Translations under genes and position numbers: made by a program
From: Flavobacteriaceae bacterium R38
GTDB lineage: Bacteria; Bacteroidota; Bacteroidia; Flavobacteriales; Flavobacteriaceae
Direction of reading: 5' to 3'
Length of the DNA: 64,000 nt
NCBI GenBank assembly: GCA_009901575.1
Contig: WXYP01000003.1
Location: forward strand, 434,001 to 498,000
Notes under the pieces: model-generated
Database searches by the model: none
Seen by the model: the letters and a program-made list of their open reading frames with translations, nothing else
Told to the model about the DNA's origin: nothing
In this document: positions 58,683 to 64,000 of the stretch, in pieces
Layout of the letters: every line of letters starts with the position of its first letter
Numbering within the stretch: position 1 is the first letter of the stretch

Positions 58683-60611
58683 GTGAAAAATGTAACAAAT
58701 ATATTTTTAATAATTGCTGTGATTTCATTGCTGTCCTGTAAAAAAGAACAGGGAGATCATAATGAGGTTATTGATAGTTCAGGATTTGTTGAAGAATATG
58801 ATGATATTGAACGAATTGAACCTTCAAATTGGTGGGTAGGGTTTAAAAATCCGAAATTGGAATTATTAGTTAAAGATGATCACATATCTGATGCAACCCC
58901 GGAAATATCATATCAAGGGGTGTCAATAGACAAGGTACATAAAGCTGACAGCCCGAATTATTTATTTATCGATTTGCTTATTTCTGAGTCGGCAAAGCCA
59001 GGGAAATTTAATATTACTTTTAAGTTTGAAAACGGCGAAGAAAAAAAGCAGACTTATGAACTAAAGTCACGAGAAAAATCGGCAGAAGAATATGTCGGTT
59101 TTGATAGTTCGGATGTTGTTTATCTTATAACTCCAGATCGTTTTGCCAATGCTAATCCTAAGAACGATACTTATCCGTATTTAAAAGAAACGGATGTTAA
59201 TCGTAGCTTAGATTTTTCCAGGCATGGAGGCGATATCAAGGGCATAACAGCGCATTTAGATTATATAGAAGAAATGGGATTTACGGCCATTTGGCCTAGT
59301 CCATTACTAATAAACGATATGCCTAAATGGTCTTATCACGGATACGCAATGACAGATTTCTACCAGGTCGATCCGAGATTTGGAACGTTACAGGAATATA
59401 GAGAATTAGCTGATAAAGCCAGAAGCAAGGGAATGAAATTGATCATGGATCAGGTAGCGAATCATTGCGGACTTGAACATTGGTGGATGAAAGATTTACC
59501 TTTTAAAGACTGGGTTAATCATCAACAAAAATTTGAGAATAACGAAAAAGTAAGTTATTCGACACACAGAAGAACTGCTAACCAGGACATTTATGCATCT
59601 CAAATAGATAAAAATGGGATGACAGATGGTTGGTTTGTAGATGCAATGCCAGATTTAAATCAGCGTAACCCCTTTATGGCCAATTACATCATACAGAATA
59701 GTATTTGGTGGATTGAAAATTTAGGTTTAGGAGGGATCAGACAAGATACATACCCTTATCCTGACAAGGATTTTATGTCGAATTGGGCAGCTGCTATCAT
59801 GAAAGAATATCAGAATTTCAGTATTGTGGGCGAAGAGTGGAGTTACAATCCGCTTCTGATTGCGTATTGGCAGGAAGGCGCTAACAATAAGGACGGATAC
59901 GATTCTAATTTAAAATCTACTATGGATTTTGCCATGCAAAGTCTAATAGTACAAGCTATATCGGAGGAAGAAAATTGGAATAGCGGATTGGTTAAAATTT
60001 ATGAAGGTTTGGCAAACGATTTTGTATACCCTTCTCCTAAAGACATCATGGTTTTTCCTGATAATCATGATATGGATCGTGTTTTTACCCAGTTTAAAGA
60101 AAATATTGCCAATACCAAAATGGGACTTAGCTATTTGTTGGTGTTACCTAGAATCCCACAATTATACTATGGTACAGAAATATTGATGCAAAATTCTGCA
60201 AAACCGGGTGATCACGGATTGATACGAACAGATTTCCCCGGAGGCTGGGAAGGTGATCCTGTAAATGCATTCACAGGAGAAGGCCTGTCCGATGAACAGA
60301 AAGATATGCAGTCTTACCTCAAGAAAATATTGAATTACAGGAAAAACAGTAAGGCTATTCATGAAGGTAAAACTGTTCATTTTGCTCCTGTTAATGGAGT
60401 ATATGTGTTATTCAGGATTCTCGATGAAGAAATAGTAGTCCATGTTCTCAATAAAAATGAAAATCCGGTTGATTTGGATTTAAAACGATTTGAGGAAGTC
60501 GGACTGGAAGGAAAAACTTTGAAAAACATTATTTCCGGAGAAGAGGTGATATGGAAAGATAGTTTGAAACTGAATGGTAAAGGAAGTATAATACTAACTA
60601 CAAAAATTTAA
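58683..60611 (+). CDS. GH13 alpha-amylase-family lipoprotein (neopullulanase/cyclomaltodextrinase-like)
   Basis: A 642-residue protein starting at GTG; the lipoprotein signal (IIAVISLLSCKK) follows directly, which supports this start. A small beta domain (residues 40-135) precedes the GH13 barrel with KLIMDQVANHCG, LGGIRQDTYPYPD (nucleophile Asp), IVGEEWSYNP (acid/base Glu) and FPDNHDMDRVF. The layout resembles SusA/neopullulanase-type enzymes of Bacteroidota. As a lipoprotein it is probably at the outer membrane or in the periplasm, trimming maltodextrins after uptake. 36 bases separate it from the GH65 gene. Confidence 0.92.
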   Translation: MKNVTNIFLIIAVISLLSCKKEQGDHNEVIDSSGFVEEYDDIERIEPSNWWVGFKNPKLELLVKDDHISDATPEISYQGVSIDKVHKADSPNYLFIDLLISESAKPGKFNITFKFENGEEKKQTYELKSREKSAEEYVGFDSSDVVYLITPDRFANANPKNDTYPYLKETDVNRSLDFSRHGGDIKGITAHLDYIEEMGFTAIWPSPLLINDMPKWSYHGYAMTDFYQVDPRFGTLQEYRELADKARSKGMKLIMDQVANHCGLEHWWMKDLPFKDWVNHQQKFENNEKVSYSTHRRTANQDIYASQIDKNGMTDGWFVDAMPDLNQRNPFMANYIIQNSIWWIENLGLGGIRQDTYPYPDKDFMSNWAAAIMKEYQNFSIVGEEWSYNPLLIAYWQEGANNKDGYDSNLKSTMDFAMQSLIVQAISEEENWNSGLVKIYEGLANDFVYPSPKDIMVFPDNHDMDRVFTQFKENIANTKMGLSYLLVLPRIPQLYYGTEILMQNSAKPGDHGLIRTDFPGGWEGDPVNAFTGEGLSDEQKDMQSYLKKILNYRKNSKAIHEGKTVHFAPVNGVYVLFRILDEEIVVHVLNKNENPVDLDLKRFEEVGLEGKTLKNIISGEEVIWKDSLKLNGKGSIILTTKI

Positions 60612-60615
60612 ACAA

Positions 60616-62889
60616 TTGAAATTTAGATTATTAGTTATTGTTGCGTTTTTAGTGATTTCTTGTGAAAAAACTGAAAAACGAGAAAAAATACACGCAGAAA
60701 TAAAAGGAATGGGAACTCCCATTTACCTTCCCTTAGAGGGAGGAGAGGTATTGTTAACAGATTATTTTTTGGATGTTTCCCTGATAGATTCCATTGAAAA
60801 AAATGACAGTTACGTTACTACCTTATCTGAAGATAAAAAACAAATTACTATTGAGCCGAATGAAAAATTAGGATTTGTTTCTAATTTAAGAGTTTGGAGT
60901 CAAGGTTTTATAAGTGATATTCCAATTTATAAAAGTACGCAGGAGCGCGTGGTGTTTTCAATTCCGGATCCTGATCAGGAATATCAATCGGTTATGATTA
61001 AAGGGCAATTTAATGGCTGGGTACCTGAACGCTCTGTAATGACTTATGAAAATGATTCCTGGAAGTATGAAGCCAATTTCAATCCGGGGTCTCATCAGTA
61101 TTTATTGGTTATTGATGGAAAAGAAGGGCTTGATCCCAAAAATCCTGATAAAGTGAGTAATGGGATGGGAGGAATGAACTCTGTTTTGAAAACAGGTAAC
61201 GATGCTGAAAGAACCAGGATTACTCCTGGTGACGTAATGGAAAACGGATTTAGCCTTCAACTATCTCACCCAATTGAAGAATTGTTTGTGTATGTTGATA
61301 ACCTTTTGATTGCTCATAAAAGAGGAGAGAACAAAGAGAAAATTGAAGTTGAATTCCCAAATACTTATAATGGAAGATCTATAGTCAGAGTATATGCTTA
61401 TGATGAAAACGGGAGAACAAATGATCTTTTATTTCCTTTGGAGAATGGACAGGTTATTACCGATGCTTCTTTATTAAAACGATCTGATTTCCATACACAA
61501 ATTATGTATTTCCTGATGGTAGACAGGTTTAATGACGGAGATCAAAGTAATACGAAACCTGTGGCTAGTGATGAGATATTACCAATTGCAAACCATTTTG
61601 GTGGGGATTTAAAAGGAGTAACTAATAAAATAGATGAAGGTTATTTTGAAGCATTAGGAGTAAATACGATTTGGCTCTCCCCAATCACTCAAAATCCGGA
61701 AGGAGCCTATGGTTTATGGCCGGAACCAAAAACAAAGTTTTCAGGCTATCACGGTTATTGGCCAGTAAGCAATACGAAAATCGATTATCGTTTTGGTGAT
61801 CATGAAGTATTTAAAGAGTTATTAGATAAAGCTCATGGAAATAATATGAATGTTATCCTGGACTACGTGGCAAATCATGTACATGAAGAACATCCGCTTT
61901 ATCAAAAACATAAAGACTGGGCAACAGATCTATATCTTCCGGATGGAACAATGAATACCGAAAAATGGGATAGCCATCGTCTTACTACCTGGTTTGATAC
62001 TTTTCTTCCTACTCTGGACTTCTCAAAGCCAGAAGTGGTTGAAAAAATGACCGATTCTGCTACTTTTTGGGTAACAGATTATGAATTAGACGGTTTTCGC
62101 CATGATGCTACAAAGCATATCCAGGAAGAATTCTGGAGAACATTAACCCGGAAAATAAAATCGAGAACAGATCGCCCTGTTTACCAGGTAGGAGAAACTT
62201 ATGGAAGTTATGAACTTATCAGAAGTTATATGAATACGGGAATGCTGGACGCACAATTTGATTTTAACCTTTATGATGCTGCCGTAAACGCTTTTGCCAG
62301 GACAGATACTGGTTTTGAACAATTGGCAAGTTCGCTGGAGCAAGGATTGGAATACTATGGAGCAAATCATTTAATGGGAAATATAACGGGAAACCAGGAT
62401 AGAGCCAGGTTTATAAGTTATGCCTCAGGTGATGTGCGTTTTGATGAAGATGCAAAAGTTGCAGGATGGACAAGAGATATCATTATTTCAGATTCTACTG
62501 CATATAAAAAACTGGAAATGTTACATGCTTTTAATTTATCAGTTCCGGGAGTTCCTTGCATTTATTATGGCGATGAATATGGTTCTCCGGGAGGAAACGA
62601 TCCTGATAACCGCAGGATGATGAAGTTTGAGAATCTGTCTGATAAAGAATTAGCATTAAGAAACGCAGTAACTCAACTTATCAAACAAAGAAAAAATAGT
62701 ATGGCGCTTCTTTATGGAACAACAGAAGTTTTAGAAGCAAATGACAAGTTGTTTGTTTTAAAGCGTTCTTATTTCGGAGAAGAAGTGGTTATTGTTTTCA
62801 ATAAATCAAAAGAAGAAGCAAAACTCAATTATTTTGAAAAAGAAGTAATTGTAGTTCCATCAACGTATCAAATGATATATAATAGATAA
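60616..62889 (+). CDS. GH13 alpha-amylase-family lipoprotein with CBM48-like domain
   Basis: A 757-residue protein starting at TTG four bases after the previous stop; the lipoprotein signal LLVIVAFLVISCEKT begins at once, so the TTG is credible. A CBM48/E-set-like domain (QSVMIKGQFNGWVPERSVM) precedes the GH13 barrel with NVILDYVANHVHE, LDGFRHDATKHI (nucleophile Asp), VYQVGETYGS (acid/base Glu) and ITGNQDRARF. The GNQD in place of the more usual NHD third-Asp block is a noted variant. It probably acts on maltodextrin branches or longer chains (inference). Confidence 0.92.
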   Translation: MKFRLLVIVAFLVISCEKTEKREKIHAEIKGMGTPIYLPLEGGEVLLTDYFLDVSLIDSIEKNDSYVTTLSEDKKQITIEPNEKLGFVSNLRVWSQGFISDIPIYKSTQERVVFSIPDPDQEYQSVMIKGQFNGWVPERSVMTYENDSWKYEANFNPGSHQYLLVIDGKEGLDPKNPDKVSNGMGGMNSVLKTGNDAERTRITPGDVMENGFSLQLSHPIEELFVYVDNLLIAHKRGENKEKIEVEFPNTYNGRSIVRVYAYDENGRTNDLLFPLENGQVITDASLLKRSDFHTQIMYFLMVDRFNDGDQSNTKPVASDEILPIANHFGGDLKGVTNKIDEGYFEALGVNTIWLSPITQNPEGAYGLWPEPKTKFSGYHGYWPVSNTKIDYRFGDHEVFKELLDKAHGNNMNVILDYVANHVHEEHPLYQKHKDWATDLYLPDGTMNTEKWDSHRLTTWFDTFLPTLDFSKPEVVEKMTDSATFWVTDYELDGFRHDATKHIQEEFWRTLTRKIKSRTDRPVYQVGETYGSYELIRSYMNTGMLDAQFDFNLYDAAVNAFARTDTGFEQLASSLEQGLEYYGANHLMGNITGNQDRARFISYASGDVRFDEDAKVAGWTRDIIISDSTAYKKLEMLHAFNLSVPGVPCIYYGDEYGSPGGNDPDNRRMMKFENLSDKELALRNAVTQLIKQRKNSMALLYGTTEVLEANDKLFVLKRSYFGEEVVIVFNKSKEEAKLNYFEKEVIVVPSTYQMIYNR

Positions 62890-62921
62890 AAAACGAAGCA
62901 TAAATTTTTAAAGCCAAACAA

Positions 62922-64000
62922 ATGAAAAAGATGTTCCTGACTTTTATCAGTATAAGTATATTCTTAGCCTGTAAAAAAGAAGTCAAGCAAAACAAAGAAG
63001 AAGTTGTTATCGATGAAGTAGAATTAGCACCTGTTTCAGATGCAATAATGGAAAATGCAGTGATCTATGAAGCGAATATCCGCCAATATTCGGAAGAAGG
63101 ATCTTTTAATGCTTTTACCAAAGATATCCCTAAACTAAAAGAATTGGGAGTGAAAGTCTTATGGATAATGCCAATTTACCCGATTTCGACCACTAAAAGT
63201 AAAGGAAGTTTAGGGAGTTATTATGCCATTTCAGATTATACAAAAGTTAATCCGGAGTTTGGAACATTAGAAGACTTTAGAAAACTGGTTAAAACGGCAC
63301 ATGAAAATGGGATTTATGTCATATTGGATTGGGTTGCAAATCATACCGGGTGGGATCATACATGGCTTAAAGAACATCCTGAATATTACTCTAAAGATGA
63401 AGAAGGTAATATTACACATACTGTTGGAACCGATTGGACCGATGTAGCAGATCTTAATTATGATAACGCAGAGATGCGGGAACAAATGTTGCACGATATG
63501 TTGTACTGGGTAAAAGAAGAAAACATTGATGGATTCAGATGTGATGTTGCAGGGATGGTCCCTGTAGATTTTTGGGAACATACTATTGCTGAATTGAAAA
63601 AAGAAAAACCAGTATTTATGTTGGCAGAAGCATGGGAGCCTGAATTACTGGATAATGCTTTTGATATGGGTTACGGATGGGATACCCATCATAAAATGAA
63701 TGATATTGCGCAGGGAAAAGAAGGAGTAGAAGCATGGGATCACAGAATGCAGCAAATAGACAGCCTGTATGATAAAGATGATATTCTAATGAATTTCACT
63801 TCCAATCATGATGAAAATTCGTGGAACGGAACCGTTTTTGAACGTATGGGAGATGGAGCAGAAGCTTTTGCAGCATTGAGTTTTTGCGCACCTGGAATGC
63901 CTTTGATTTACAGTGGACAAGAGTATGATATGAATAAACGATTACTCTTTTTTGAAAAAGATACTATTCTTAAAACCAAAGGCAAGTTCTTTGATGTTTA
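62922..64000 (+). CDS. GH13 alpha-amylase-family lipoprotein, cut by the window end
   Basis: The open frame runs from the ATG at 62922 to the last base with no stop (359 complete codons seen). The lipoprotein signal is MKKMFLTFISISIFLACKKE. The GH13 barrel starts almost at once: VLWIMPIYPISTTKSKGS, YVILDWVANHTGWDH, DGFRCDVAGMVP (nucleophile Asp), FMLAEAWEPE (acid/base Glu) and FTSNHDENSW (third Asp). All catalytic blocks are present, so only the C-terminal domain is missing. It resembles the compact alpha-amylases of Flavobacteriaceae mal loci. It is the sixth gene of the operon, 32 bases after its neighbour. Confidence 0.93.
   Translation, partial: MKKMFLTFISISIFLACKKEVKQNKEEVVIDEVELAPVSDAIMENAVIYEANIRQYSEEGSFNAFTKDIPKLKELGVKVLWIMPIYPISTTKSKGSLGSYYAISDYTKVNPEFGTLEDFRKLVKTAHENGIYVILDWVANHTGWDHTWLKEHPEYYSKDEEGNITHTVGTDWTDVADLNYDNAEMREQMLHDMLYWVKEENIDGFRCDVAGMVPVDFWEHTIAELKKEKPVFMLAEAWEPELLDNAFDMGYGWDTHHKMNDIAQGKEGVEAWDHRMQQIDSLYDKDDILMNFTSNHDENSWNGTVFERMGDGAEAFAALSFCAPGMPLIYSGQEYDMNKRLLFFEKDTILKTKGKFFDV

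Overview
The window is a chromosomal segment from a member of the Flavobacteriaceae (Bacteroidota), probably marine. The evidence is low GC, SusC/SusD genes, type IX secretion (T9SS) sorting domains, lipoproteins of the SCSSD type, A-rich leaders without Shine-Dalgarno sites, the Bacteroidota -7 promoter element TAnnTTTG, and a ribonucleotide reductase whose small subunit carries the ATP-cone. I see no tRNA, rRNA, CRISPR array, insertion sequence, prophage or integrase.

Layout. 1-1370: tyrS and a bidirectional terminator. 1386-9960: a tightly packed ten-gene minus-strand operon with three different Rieske [2Fe-2S] proteins (fused to a thiamine-diphosphate enzyme, a glutamate-synthase-like FMN domain and a ferric-reductase-like membrane domain), a Na+/H+ antiporter, small membrane proteins, a cysteine-motif protein and two YHS proteins. 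I know of no described function for this set and consider it the best candidate for an undescribed system. 10090-11570: a LuxE-like protein and a very short T9SS-tailed protein. 11872-17990: a TonB receptor and a beta-helix lipoprotein divergent from a PhoB/PhoR-like two-component system. Six 11-bp-phased TGTTA-like repeats lie in the divergent promoter region, and the same arrangement recurs at the lipoprotein promoter. 17964-23614: housekeeping genes (glycosyltransferase, trmB, LysE-like, alkyltransferase-like protein, Mrp, Nfu, ferredoxin-NADP reductase). 23700-26766: nrdB-nrdA. 27266-42951: mixed genes, including an AprA-like methyltransferase, an HD-PycTM (Pycsar effector-like) fusion, a GAF protein, and a 1222-residue metallophosphoesterase / kinase-like / outer-membrane-barrel protein.

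43019-64000 is a maltodextrin/starch utilisation locus. A LacI-type regulator (53157) sits between the minus-strand susC-susD-susE-like genes, followed by a T9SS-secreted GH13 amylase and a small lipoprotein, and a plus-strand operon of MFS transporter, beta-phosphoglucomutase, GH65 maltose phosphorylase and three GH13 lipoproteins (the last cut by the window end). The inferred flow is surface cleavage of starch, SusCD uptake, further cleavage by GH13 lipoproteins, MFS import of maltose, phosphorolysis by GH65, and conversion of beta-glucose 1-phosphate to glucose 6-phosphate. Two LacI-type palindromes exactly 21 bp apart lie between lacI and susC.
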